Assembly (NCBI RefSeq): GCF_023065955.2
Contig: NW_026623100.1
Coordinates: 10,703,001 to 10,767,000 of the forward strand
Direction: 5' to 3'
From: Ursus arctos
Lineage: Eukaryota > Chordata > Mammalia > Carnivora > Ursidae
Length of the DNA stretch: 64,000 nucleotides
Shown here: one piece after another, positions 1 to 11,585 of the stretch
How the letters are laid out: every line of letters starts with the position of its first letter
Position numbering within the stretch: position 1 is the first letter of the stretch
Made by a program: the position numbers and the translations under genes
The notes under the pieces: generated by a model
What the model saw: the letters and a program-made list of their open reading frames with translations, nothing else
Database searches by the model: none
Told to the model about the DNA's origin: nothing

Positions 1-2190
1 TTTTTTTGAGGGGGAAACAGGAGTATCCCCCATCATCCTGGCAAACGTTCAGAAAGAACTATAAATAAAGCCCAGAGTATCCCTGTTATAATGTGTTCCT
101 CCCCAAAAGTTGAAGCTTCACCTACTAAATCAAATGGTTTTCTTGAGAAGCTAAGAGAATCAAACCCCCTATTTGAAGGCAACTGAATGGGAGCAAGGAC
201 TCCAAGAGAGCCAGTTGGTAGCCATCTTTTCTCTTAGCTCAATATAGGCCAGGCAGTGTTACAATGAAACCATCATTTCCTTTTAGATACAGTTCCTAAC
301 TGTAACTATGCCTGTCACACAGAATTCACCGCAGCGGACTCTGAGATGGGATGGAATTAAGTTCTCCTATCCTTATATAGATTCCAGAAACAGACAGACA
401 GATGAGGTACCTCTCAGCCAGACAGATTCCCCTCCTTCAAGGAGAGACTGGTACAGAGTCACTTCTGAGTAATATCTCTTCAGAGCTGAACGACGTAGTC
501 ACTCATATTTCTAGCCAGAAAATTGACTCAAGCCTTACATCAATAACATCGATGAGTATGATGCCAAATGAAAACAATCAACCTGTCAGGTTTAGCCCCT
601 CTAGGTGCTTCCCACCTACAGAACATTACCAGTAACCCACAACAGCTTGAATAGAAAGTCAGGACCATCACCTCAAATTGAGGGGGTCTGGGTATCAGAA
701 AACTCATCCATACATCGGTGGGGTGCTGAGAAGCCAGAGGGGCACAAAGGGCTTGTGCTGGCACCAAATGCCAAGTCCCAGAGGACCCCCCAGGGGTTCT
801 AAGGCCATTTGTTCTGTTATCCTGCTGACTATGCCAAGAAATGTCAATACAAAATGAACAAACTTTTTTCTTTTTCTTTCCTTTTTTTTTTTTTTTTTTT
901 TTTAATTTTAAAGGAAAAGGAAAAGAGTTCCATTTGAGCCCAAGTTAGGACAGCTGCTTGGGGTACACAATCTTCACAAAGAAAGTATTCCAGGGAAGGA
1001 ACATTTGGTGCAGGGTTAACATAAAAAGTTACAAATCATTGGACAAAGGACATTTCAGAAAGTTGCAGACCTTATCTTAACATTCTAGTCTGTGCACGGC
1101 TGCATGGCTTCAGTCTCATGGGAACTTGAGGAGGTTTTACTTTGTATGTTAATGTTCCATTTTGGCTATTTTTTAAATGAAGCAGATGTACAGTGTGTGC
1201 TGGGGGCAGAAGTAGAGCCCATGCTCTAAGGATTTGTCCAGTAATTTTGACCTTGGTGAATGTTAAAAACATGGCTTCCCTGGGAGCCCACGTATTATTT
1301 AGGTGGTCTTCACAGAGACAACAACGAGATCTAACCCATGATAAATCTGACCAGAGGGGAGACAGGGAAACCCACAGCTCCTCTCCCCATAGATGGGAAC
1401 AGAGGCTGGAGAAGTACCCAGGCGTTTCAAAGAGGGTAACAAAACGGGGAATCTCCAGGTTGGAAGTGGGCAGGGGACAAAGCAGAGGGAGCTGGGAGAG
1501 GGAAAGGGAGAAGGAGAAAGAAAGAAATGTGTTTTAACCCATCCCACACAGATGTCTGTTCAGGCAAAGGAACCAAGCCGTGGCCAGTGGAGGGAAGTAC
1601 GCTGTCCACAGTCCAGGTGATCAGGCCTAGGGAGTGAGCCTCGACCCGCCTTCCTGCACGTGTCTATCCAGGCAACTCAGAGAGTAGAGAAAAAGTGTTT
1701 CCTGTGACTATCAGATTTCCAGCCACTACATCCCCTGGTCTCTCGAGTCTGGCCTTGGGGCAAGCTTGTGGCGACCCAGTCCGTGGGGTCGCGGCAGCGG
1801 TCCCACCTCTCCTGGTCGCTTACTGCGCTGGGAGCACGTCTGCTCAGACTGGTGGGAGCAAAGCCGCGGCTGTCTCACAGCCAGCCCGCAGTATGAGAAG
1901 GAGGGGAATGAGCATGGAAAAGAAGAGGGAGGTTAGGAGTTTAGGAAGGAAGGCATTGGGAGGGAAGGGAAAAGGGAAAAGTATTGCCTGAATGAGAGCA
2001 GTGGGAACCCCGTGACGTGGGAGGCAGCCTTACCTCCTGCAGTGACAGAAAGAAATGTTCCGAGATGGCCAGTCAGCTGCCGAGAGGTTGCCTCTGGCTG
2101 CCCCCGTGGGTCCCACACTCCCTCCTGGATGGGAGAGAAAGAACCTCTGGGGTCCTAGCAGTGTCCCCCCAAATATGATACCAAACCAGG
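1..2190. other. Unique, apparently intergenic sequence
   Basis: No exon-like open frame, promoter or clear interspersed repeat was recognised. A T-run lies at about 883-903. A modestly CpG-rich patch lies at about 1740-1870 and contains a perfect 7-bp stem (GCGACCC 1771-1777 with GGGTCGC 1786-1792). Purine-rich tracts lie at 1380-1530 and 1890-1985. The leftmost part of the neighbouring LTR's flank could extend into 2100-2190. Confidence 0.5.
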
Positions 2191-2194
2191 CCCT

Positions 2195-2740
2195 TAGGCT
2201 CCCTAAACAATAGAAATTGACAAAACGCCAAATATGAGTTTCAGGCAAGGCTTTATCCAGGCTTCTGCTCTGCACAGGGGAGACAGAGCAGAGGAGAGTG
2301 TCCTCAGGCCGACCCCCCGAGGAGAGGTCAGGGAGAGTTTTTAAAGACATTTAGGTGGGGGAAAGGTGACATCTAAGCATGTAGAGGCAGGGATTTATTA
2401 GCACCTGTGCAGTTGAAGGTCATGCTTCTTCCTGTGTCCCATGTCTAATTAGCATGTTAAATCTCCACCCCTGGGCGTGTCTTTAGTAGTATAATGAGGA
2501 GGAAAGTCAGTGAAAGGTCAGCCCTGGGGTCCACCTTGGTGCAGACTGGTTTGGTCTTGTCCTCACCAGTGTTTGTAGTACGCATCCTCCTTTCAGTAAG
2601 CATCCTCTCTCTGCATTCCTGCAAGAGTTTGAGCTTTTCTTTTTTTTCCTTATGGAGGCAGCCAAGGAATGCTGGACTTTGCCTTCGAGGATGAGGGGAT
2701 CAGTCCCTGCTCTGTCCCATCCCTATTTCTGATATTTTTA
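2195..2740 (-). mobile_element. Endogenous retrovirus LTR, antisense (approximate ends)
   Basis: Read on the minus strand, this block has LTR-like order. A promoter-like U3 contains 'acgcccaggggtggag' and 'catgctaattagacatggg', which resemble ERV1-type LTRs. Two polyadenylation-like signals follow (taataaatcc and ggataaagcc), then a short U5-like stretch ending near 'tatttggcg'. No gag, pol or env frame was recognised next to it, so it is probably a solo LTR or an LTR with only a scrap of leader. Exact TG...CA ends and target duplication were not resolved. The family is inferred from general LTR style, not matched to a named consensus. Confidence 0.5.
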
Positions 2741-2903
2741 AGTTGCATCTTATTCTATACTGGAGCTTTCTATTTTATCAGAATAAACTTCCCCTTTGAT
2801 AACAAAGATATTCTCCTTTATATAAAATTCTCCTTCTAGCTGACTTTCTTTAGCTAAGATTTTACCTTGAGTGTCAATTCTTTGAATAACTATACTAAAA
2901 AGG

Positions 2904-2913
2904 CAACCTGATT
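2904..2913. repeat. Target-site duplication, left copy (L1)
   Basis: CAACCTGATT here is repeated exactly at 5715-5724, immediately after the A-rich tail of the L1. The pair brackets the element and fixes its ends. Confidence 0.8.
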
Positions 2914-3443
2914 CCTAGAAACATATAAACTACCAAAACCAAAACAGGAAGAAATAGAAAACTTGAACAGAGCTGATAATCAGCAAAGAAACTGAGTCAG
3001 TAATTAAAAATCTCTCAACAAACAAAAGTCCAGGGCCAGATGGCTTCACAGGGGAATTAACCAAACATTTAGAGTTATTACCTATTCTTCTCAAACTATT
3101 CCAAAAAATAGAAAAGGATGGAAAACTTCCAAATTCATTCTATGAGGCCAGCATTACTGTGATGCCAAAACCAGATAAAGACTTCACTAAAGAAGAAAAC
3201 AGGCCAATATCCTTGATGAACGTGGATGCAAAAATTCTCAATAAAATACTAGCAAACCATATCCAACAATACATTTAAAAAAATCATTCTCCACAATCAA
3301 GTGGGATTTATTCCTGGGTTGCAAGGGTGGTTCAATACTTGCAAATCAATCAACGTGATTGACCACATTAGTAAATGGTTAAGAACCACACGGTCATTTG
3401 AATAGATGCAGAAAAAGCATTTGACAAAGTACATCATCCTTTC

Positions 3444-3764
3444 ATGATAAAAACCCTCAACAAAGTATGTTTAGCAGAAATATACCTCAACATAATAAAA
3501 CCCAGATATGAAAAACCCACAGCTGGTATCATCCTCAATGGGGAAAAACTGCAAGCTTTTCCTCTGTGCTCAGGAAGAAGACAGGGATGTCCATTCCTAC
3601 CACTGTTACTGCACATAGTACTGGAAGTCTTAGCCTCAGCAATCGGACAACAAAAAGAAATAAAAGACATCCAAATCAGCAAGGAAGAAGTCAAACTTTC
3701 ACTATTTGCAGATGACATGATACTCTGTATAGAAAGCCTGGAAGACTCCACCAAAAAACTGTGA
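3444..3764 (+). pseudogene. L1 ORF2 reverse transcriptase fragment
   Basis: A 106-residue open stretch of the L1 ORF2 reverse transcriptase. It includes the palm motif FADDM with both catalytic aspartates (residues 90-91 of the fragment) and upstream text typical of L1, such as [11 protein letters not shown]. It begins and ends inside the domain and neighbouring segments are in other frames, so it cannot give a working enzyme. It is part of the truncated L1 spanning 2914-5714. Confidence 0.85.
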
Positions 3765-4300
3765 GAACTGATAACACAAATTCAGTAAAGTCACAGGATA
3801 CAAAATCAATGTACAGAAATCTGTTGCATTTCTATATACCAACAATGAAGTATCAGAAAGAGAAATGAAGGAATCAATCCTATTTACAATTATACCAAAA
3901 ACCATAAGATATCTAGGAATAGACCTACCCAAAGAGGTGAAGCCTGTACTCTGAAAACTATACAACACTGATGAAAGAAATTGAAGATGACACAAAGAAA
4001 TGGAAAGACATTCTATGCTCATGGATTGGAAGAACAAATATTGTTAAAGTGTCTACATTACCCAAAGCAATCTACACATTTAATGCAGTCCCTATCAAAA
4101 TACCACCACAGAGCCAAAACAAACAATCCTAAACAATCCTAAAATTTGCATGGAACCACAAAAGACTTTGAATAGCCAAAGAAATCTTGAAAAAGAAAGG
4201 CAACGCTGGAGGTATTTCAGTTCCAGATTTCAAGTTATATTCCAAAGCTGTGGTGATCAAAACAGGATGGTACTGGTACAAAAATAGACACATGGATCAA

Positions 4301-4372
4301 TAGAATAGAATAGAATAGAATAGAATAGAATAGAATAGAATAGAATAGAATAGAAAAGAAAAGAAAACCCAG
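4301..4372 (+). repeat. (TAGAA)n microsatellite inside L1 ORF2
   Basis: About eleven TAGAA units, then AAGAA units. The tract sits exactly where L1 ORF2 normally reads 'caatagaacagaatagag', so it grew from the element's own seed sequence after or during insertion. Confidence 0.9.
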
Positions 4373-5252
4373 AAATGAACCCACAACTATATGGCCAATT
4401 AATTCTCAACAAAGCAGGAAAGAATATCCAATGGGAAAAAGACAGTCTCTTCAACAAATGGTGTTGGGAAAATTAGACAGCCACATACAGACAGACAGGC
4501 AGTAATCTCTCTGACATTGGCCATAGCAGCATTTCTGTAGTTATGTCTCCTGAGTTGAGGGAAACAAAAACAAAAATAAGCTATTGGGACTACATCAAAA
4601 TAAGAAGCTTCTGCATAATGAAGGAAACAATCAACAAAACTAAAAGGCAGCCTACTGAATGGGAGATATTTGTAAATGACCTATCCGATAAAGGATTAGT
4701 ATCCAAAATATATAAAGAATTCATAGAACTCAACACCCAAAAAACCAATAATCCAATTAAAAATGGGCCAAAGATGTGAACAAGCATTTTTCCAAAGAGA
4801 ACATCCAGATGGCCAACAGACACATGAAAAGATGCTCAACATCGCTCATCATCAGGGAACCGCAAGTCAAAACAATGAGGTATCACCTCACACCTGTCAG
4901 AATGGCTAAAGTCAACAACACAAGAAACAACAGGTGTTGGCAAGGATGTGGAGAAAAAGGAACCTTTGTGCATAGTTAGTGGGAATACAAACTGGTGTAG
5001 CCACTGTGGAAAACAGTACGGAGGTTCCTCAGAAAGTTAAAAATAGAGCTACCCTATTATCCAGCAACTGCACTACTAGGTATTTACCCAAATAATACAA
5101 AAACACTAATGCAGAGAGAGACATGCACCCCGATGTTTACAGCAGCGTTATCAACAATAGCCCAACTGTGGAAACAGCCCACGTGTCCATCAACAGATGA
5201 GTGCTTAAAGAAGATGTGGTTCATCTATCTATCTACACAGATAGAAATAGAT

Positions 5253-5288
<36 letters not shown>
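5253..5288 (+). repeat. (CA)n microsatellite inside L1
   Basis: An uninterrupted CA tract next to a short 'tatctatctatc' run. It lies in the part of L1 ORF2 that in most copies reads 'tatatacacaatggaatatt', and the normal continuation 'aatggaatattactcagcc' follows directly. Confidence 0.9.
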
Positions 5289-5290
<2 letters not shown>

Positions 5291-5724
5291 CAATGGAATA
5301 TTACTCAGCCGTAGAAAATAATGAAATCTTGCCATTTGCAATGATATGGGTAGAACTAGAGAATTACACTAAGCGAAATAAGTCAGAGAAAGACAGAAAC
5401 CATACAATTTCACTCGTATGTGGAATTTAAGAAGCAAAACAAATAAACATAGGGGAAAAAAAAGAGAGACAAACCAAGAAACAGACTCCTAACTATAGAG
5501 AAATGATGGGCACCAGAGGGGAAGTGGTGGGGGGGATGGGTTAAACAGGTGATGGGGATGAAGGAGGGCATTTGTTGTGATGAGCACCGGGTGGTGTATG
5601 AAGTGTTGAATCACTAAATTGTACACCTGAAACTAATATTATGCTGTATGTCAACTACCTACTGGAATTTAAATAAAAACTTCAAAAAATATTTTAAAAA
5701 AAGAAAAAAGAAAACAACCTGATT

Positions 5725-6200
5725 GGTCTGAATAAAATTGAACAAATGAATGTTCAGATAAACTGGATACAGCATTTTTGCATGTGTTTTGTTATTTTGG
5801 TACAGTAATAATTATAAACAAATATCCGCATGCAAATCTCAGACAAGTTACAGTTCATTGTGAGAAGGTTGAGGAAGGTTGTCATCTCCCCAGTTCCTCA
5901 TAGAAGATACTTGTGGCTGTTGGCATTCAAATTTTTGCCTGTCCAGGCAAAGGCCTGAAGGTTGGAGGAAGCCCAAGGTGAGAGCTGCCCAGGTCTCACA
6001 TAGTCCCATGTGTCACCCCGAAGTCCATATGGTTGTGAAAACTGCCTTTAACGAGCTCTGTTACCTAGATTTGAGATACAACTTGTAATTACGTCACATA
6101 GGTCCATTTTGCTGTTTGTCTGCACCTGTGGTTATCCTGCCTTCATGTAACAATGGCCTCTGTGTCCTGCTAATCTGTTCTCCTTAAGACCTCAGAGGAA
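5725..6200. other. Unique intergenic sequence
   Basis: Sequence between the L1 and a MIR. No repeat, exon or regulatory motif was recognised. Confidence 0.4.
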
Positions 6201-6214
6201 CTGGGCATTCACGC

Positions 6215-6345
6215 TCTGTCCAACTATCACTCTTCACATTTCATGATAAGGAAATGGGGGACCAGAAAATTCAGCAGTTTGCCCAAGGTCATGCAACTTC
6301 AAGTACATCCGTCTCCCAGAGCCGTACTGTTCACTAGGACACATT
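6215..6345 (+). mobile_element. MIR SINE, degenerate
   Basis: It contains 'gataaggaaatgggggaccag', then 'gtttgcccaaggtcatgcaact' and 'cccagagccgtactg'. These match in order the MIR core and its 3' part (gatgaggaaactgaggc, cttgcccaaggtcacacagct). Divergence is high, as expected for a pre-eutherian element. Confidence 0.55.
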
Positions 6346-8630
6346 GTGCGACTGTCGCGTGCCGCGGTTGATAGGAGCACATGGTATGGGGCTGGTACAA
6401 ATGGAGATGTGTTCTAAGTGTCAACTCTGTCTTGGGCTTCAAAGACTTGGTCTGAACAAAGAAGGGAAAACATCTCATTTGTAATTTTTCATATTGATGA
6501 CATGTTTCAATGCTTATTTGGGACACATCGAGTTAAGTAAAATATATTATTCAAACTCATTTCATCCTTTTACTTTTACCTTTTTAAAATGTGCTTATTA
6601 GACGATCTTACATTACGAACGTGATTCACATTATATTTCAGTTGGACAGTGGTGTCACGGAACCTCCATCTCTCCACCTGGAAAAGGAAGTTAACAGTCA
6701 GACCATGTGCCAAGTGCCCAAGGAGTGAGTGTTCCATAAATGGTGTTGTTCCTCCCCCACCACAGTTTCTCTCCAGAACACCCAGGTCTCATGACTTGGA
6801 CATACATGAATTTCCAGAGGCTTTAAAAGAAACATTGTTCTTCTATTTCCATCCAGATTCCTCTTTAGCAAGGGCATGTTTTTAGTCAAGAGTTATTCAA
6901 AATCTTAACGGTGTACGGTTGGTAAATAGCAAGTCAGAAATTTGGAAACTCGGGCCAAGATCCTGAACCCGTCCCGCCTGAAGCAGAGGCGTTAGAGAAT
7001 GCGCCCATTCATAAACTGGCCACGGACGCTGGTGAAAAGATGGACTGACATGTAGACAGGAAATGCACACAAGGTAATTCATGGCCATTGATGCTCACTG
7101 AGCAGCTATCTGGTGGCGATCTGAATTATTCATGGACTCCCCCTTGGCACCCTTCTGTTGAAGGTTGACGTCAGGGCAGGACCTGCCCTCCCCTCTCTGG
7201 CCCCTGTGCTGAGCAGCTGTGTACAGAATGCCCCATCCTACAATTGGTTTTCCTCCAAGCGGGCCCAGAAACTGGGAGGTTGGCCATGACAATTAGGCTT
7301 CCTTGTCTAACTGCCAGAAGATGGATGAATTCCTCCAGCACCAGCCCCATACTCCTGAGTTTAGAGCTTGAGATAATTTATGGAATTGATTTATGCTGTT
7401 CCTCTTTCCACAAGAATTCGTGGCAGCTCTAGAAGTGGCCTTTTGTTGAATTTACACAATCATCCTCTAATTTCATGTTTCTGGTGTCCCAGCCAGGAAT
7501 GACACATTCATCTGTGATATGCTATGGTGCTCATGCAGTTACAGTGCTCAGGAGTGAGGCAATAGGGAGTGGTGCGGACTGTTCCCAAGTGGAAAATGCC
7601 TGGCCCTGCAGACCCCAGCAGCTTGTTGCCTTGTGAGGATACACATCTGGGTCTGTGACATACTCCGATTTTTCACAAGAAGTCAAATTCCCAGATTTTA
7701 TTGTGGAAATCTCCTGTTTTTTTAAAAAAATTTGGGGACTGCGTGAACCCTTCTATTGGTCCAAGTCAACCAGGCTGTTTCTAATTTGTGATCTTGTTTG
7801 TTTGTCTGTATAAATGGGGGCCTTTGTAGCCCCAAGGGACTCTACCTCTTATTCTCCCATGTTCTTTTTTTTTGCTCTCTCTCCCCCTCCCCCCACCAGG
7901 CACATTACATAGCATTTATAATAATTATGATTTCCAGAACTAGACACATATTTGCCACCTTAATCATTGTTTTAGAGTCTTCTTCTTTTTTGTTACTCGA
8001 GGTTCTCCAGGCACCGAGAGAGAAGAGGAAGCACGAACAGGAGTTACTAACGGCTCTTTCCTGGCCGCATGCCGTCATCTGTAAGACGGTGTGGGCAAAG
8101 GTCCCTTTCCATGGTCCACGTATCACGTTGCCAAGGCGTGACTAAGGGGGCAGGGGCTCAGGAGAGAAGGGAGGAATTCCAGGTCAGGATTCAGAAGGCC
8201 TCTCCTTTGATTTAAGGCAGTGCTAGAGCAATGAAAGGCATGCCTGACCCGTCTCCATTCACCCCTCCCGGCTCCCAGCTCCCCACGTGTTCCCCATCTT
8301 TGGGAACTTGCTCCCTTTTCTGTGGTTTATTTGGTGATGAAGGCCTCCTGCCTCCTAATGCTCTCCCCCATTCAACGGGATACTTTGTCCTTGATGACAT
8401 GTCCTGGGGTCCTCGAGAAACCTAGGCTGTGTCTGTGTAAGTCGCCCAAACCTTAAGTAAAATTCAGTTAGGGAACTGGCTCTTTCCAGCCTAACAGGCA
8501 GTTTTGGTTTTGTGTTTGTTTTTGTAATATCAAGAGAGTCACGAATTGAGTTCTGCCATAGGAAGCAGATCCAGACCACTTTCTTAATGACGCTGTGAAG
8601 TCAAAATTTTGAGAACCACACTGCAGCTAC
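6346..8630. other. Unique intergenic sequence
   Basis: No convincing repeat or exon was found. A T-run interrupts at about 7865-7873, followed by C-rich sequence at 7880-7900. Short open frames on both strands here show no recognisable protein motif. Confidence 0.4.
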
Positions 8631-8647
8631 AAAAGATACTAAGGCAC

Positions 8648-8758
8648 AGGGCACCTGGCTGGATCTGTTGGTGGAGTGTGCGACTCTTGATCTCGGGGCT
8701 GTGGGTTCAAGCCCTGCACTTGGTGTAGAGGTGACTTAAAAATACAATCTTAAAAAAA
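8648..8758 (+). mobile_element. Can-SINE, older short subfamily, sense
   Basis: A tRNA-Lys-derived head ('gggcacctggctgg' and B-box-like 'gggttcaagccc') is followed by 'ttggtgtagaggtgacttaaaaatacaatctt' and an A-tail. This form lacks the CT-rich middle of younger copies. Near-identical 17-bp flanks (8631-8647 and 8759-8775, two differences) form its target-site duplication. Confidence 0.85.
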
Positions 8759-8775
8759 AAAAGATATTAAAGCAC

Positions 8776-10685
8776 GTTTTAGGGAATTGAAAGAAGACAG
8801 CTGTATTTTCAGGAAATGAATTGAGAAACACTCAGTGAAGCAATATTTGCTTCCACCTATGCAGAAGCCCAGACAGACGTGTGGCCGGAAGTCCGCCGTG
8901 TTCATGCACTCATGGGCCACACCACGAGCAGACAGACAGAATGCCGTTGGTGGCAGGGACCAGACTGAGTCCTGCTACAGTACGTTTACTTTACTGGTAA
9001 CAATACAGGAAGGACGACTTCCTGTGAAATACTCTACGTTGGTAGATGAAACATGGGCTACAAAGTACCAGGTTTTACTACTGTTCAGGGAAATGCAGCA
9101 GACACGCAGAATCTGCCCTGGAAGACCCTGGTCTACCCAGTCTTGGAGTTTATGGGACTTTCTTAGATTTCTGCAGCTAATGACAGCAACACAGATCTTC
9201 TAAAATTCTCTGTAGGGAACAGGGGAACAGCCTGACCCCCACTTTTGAGGATGTGGGGTACTCTGAGACTGTACATGAGGACGCACACTTTGCCTCCATG
9301 TTTCGTTTTGAGCAACACGCCCTGACTTCCCTTGGGGCTTGGGCTCTCCCAAGCAGACTCTCTTTAGACACGAGAACTGCATGCTTTGAGTGTGCCCTCC
9401 CCATGCTCTAGCAGCTTGGGGTACATGTTTGTTGCCCCACACTTTGTAACTGGGCTCGGCTACCAACCCTGGAGTAATATTTTCGGGCATCCTACACGGT
9501 CTACGTGTTCTGACGCAGGACGTCTCAATGCTTGACATTTTGTGTTCTGGGTGCACGTTGCTTCCCAATACCACAGTTCGAGGTAGAGTTTACGGCTTCT
9601 GGAGCATGGCAGTCTGTTGTTTTCGGCATCCCAGACTCTCTGTGGGTGTATGTCCAAGTGGATAGTGACTAGAGGCTGTGGCTGACTTTCTTCTAATTCC
9701 GGTCCCCATAGAGGCTGCGTTAGAGAAATGGTCATACGGGAAAACACAATCACATAACTTGGGGTTCAATAGGAAAACCTAAGTTTCCCTAAAGTGAAGG
9801 TGCTGTCCCCCAGTCATCTGGTGTCCCACGGTTCTTGGTATTGCTTCCCGTCGCGTTCACCTTATCTTCATGATAACTCAGGAATAGGTATTTTGAAAAT
9901 ATGCCTCCTGGCCACAGTTCAGACTGGGCGCCTGGCTGGGGCTGGACATTCACAGTGCCTTTGTCAGTCCCAACCCCAAGACAGAGCTGGATGGTCCAGG
10001 GGTGGGGTCTCCACCCATGTGAGATAATCACCCTCCTTCTCTGGAATTCTAAGACTGGAAATGAGAAAAAATGCGTGTCTTCCCAGTGGATGAAATTGTA
10101 CATAGGACGATGTAGACAGAGGCAGGCATGCAGTCAGCAAGAAGAAGGAAGCCGCACATTGGGGAGATTGCAGAGCTGAGGGGACAAGGGCATTCCGGGG
10201 GTGTTTGGGTCCAGCTCTTCCTGAGGCTGTCTGCATCCCTACTCTCCTACAGCTTTTAACCTAGCATTCGTCTGTAGAAATCCCCCTTCTTTGTTACTTT
10301 TTGTTCTAACCGGGTGGTAGCACTCACAACCAGAGGGATCCTAATCATTAGAGTGATGTCGGCCATGTGCCATCAATACAGACGAGCACACAGCCATTGC
10401 ATTACCTCAGGGTTATGCTCCTAAAGACCTTGTACACTTTATACTGGATGGTATTTCTGTTCTCCAGCCAAGATGGCCCTGCCATGTATCATTACTATAA
10501 ACAACACGCAATTCACTCGGTCCTCCAGCTTTGATTTGTGTCAAAGTTTGCTGGGTTGTTTTTCTCTTTCTTTGTTAAAAGTATTCAGAGTTTGGGGTTG
10601 GGCTGGGATTTTTGGTGGTTATAAAAGAAGTCCAAAAAATTCTACATTTCTCCCTTCAAAAGACTTTATAGATTCTTCTAAACAG
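8776..10685. other. Unique intergenic sequence
   Basis: No interspersed repeat or exon was recognised. Several open frames of 75-124 codons occur on both strands at 8835-10236. They overlap one another and show no family motif. Confidence 0.4.
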
Positions 10686-10689
10686 TTTC

Positions 10690-11335
10690 CCTAAGTAGTG
10701 GTATTAATTACCCTCCCATCAGCAGTATGGAAGATTTCCGGTTACTCCGTATTTTCAACCACACTTGGTATGGCCAGTCTTCTTCATTTGAGCCATTGTA
10801 CAGCATTATACAATAGGTATACAGGGGTATCACTTACAGTTTTACTTTGTATTTTCCTAGTGACTAAGAAGATGGGGCACCTTTTCATATATTTATGGCC
10901 ATTTGGATATTGTATTTCATGAAGCATCTTTTCAAGTCTTTAGCCCATTTCCTGTTGGGGTCACTGCTTCTTACTGACTGGTTAAGGTTCACTGTATATT
11001 CTGGACGTGAGTCCGTTGTTGGATATATGTGGTGCGAAGATCTTCTCCCACTCATGGCTTTCTTCTTCATTTTCTTAGTATCTTTTGGTGAACAGGAGTT
11101 TTTCATTTTAATCAAAATGAAAAGAAAAACCTTCTGAATTTTTCTTTCATGGTTAGTGCTTTTTATATTTTATCGAAGAAATCTTTGCCCCAAGGTCATG
11201 AAGTTATTCTCCTGTGTTTCTCAAAATTTTATAATTTTACTGGTCCTGGTTAGGCCATCCATCCACCCTTGGGTCTGATTTTATGTAGTAGTTTGTGTGC
11301 TTTTGATGATCATTCTAAGTAGAAACGTACAGGGT
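10690..11335 (-). mobile_element. Old L1M fragment, antisense
   Basis: The plus strand reads as reverse-complemented L1 ORF2 end and 3' region. Landmarks are 'ttttcaagtctttagcccatttcctgttgggg', 'gtatattctggacgtgagtccgttgttgg', 'atcttctcccactcatggctttcttcttcat' and 'tttgccccaaggtcatgaagttattctcc'. It is strongly diverged, with no intact frame. Confidence 0.75.
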
Positions 11336-11422
11336 AGCTGAGAACGGAGATCGTATCTGTGAGCCATTGCATTTGGCTCCAAGTAACAAAATGGGGGAAG
11401 CAATGGCTTACACTGAGTAGGG

Positions 11423-11585
11423 CAGTGGTCCTCAACTTTCGGTGCTCTGAATCATCTGGAAGTTTTAAAAAACTGCATGTTCAGGCCGCACCCCATATCA
11501 ATCACATAAAAATCTTCTGTGGTGAGGCTCAAGCAACAACAATTCTTAAAGCTCCTCTGATGAGTCCTCAAGCTTGGAGCCACTG
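11423..11585 (+). mobile_element. MER5A-like hAT-Charlie MITE
   Basis: The element starts CAGTGGTCCTCAACTTT and ends GGAGCCACTG, the expected short inverted ends. Inside are 'gaatcatctggaagtttt' and 'gcaccccatatcaat', in MER5A order. Its length of about 160 bp suits the family. It is a non-autonomous DNA transposon with no coding capacity. Confidence 0.8.

Larger units (their letters stand above)
2914..5714 (+). mobile_element. LINE-1, 5'-truncated, sense orientation
   Basis: The element holds the reverse transcriptase half and C-terminus of ORF2, the 3'UTR and an A-rich tail. ORF2 is visible in pieces. A 'SPGPDGF'-type block lies near 3030-3060. A frame at 3444-3764 carries the RT active-site motif FADDM at 3705-3719. 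C-terminal pieces follow at 4543-4779 and 4776-4979. The frames are broken by stops and shifts, so the copy is dead. Exact 10-bp target duplications show it arrived by target-primed reverse transcription. The 3'UTR ends with the carnivore-type 'acacctgaaactaatatt...' sequence. Two microsatellites have grown inside it, (TAGAA)n at 4301-4372 and (CA)n at 5253-5288. Confidence 0.9.

Noticed and set aside
4257..4457. Minus-strand frame with repeated FYSIL units
   Set aside because: An artefact of translating the (TAGAA)n microsatellite in reverse.
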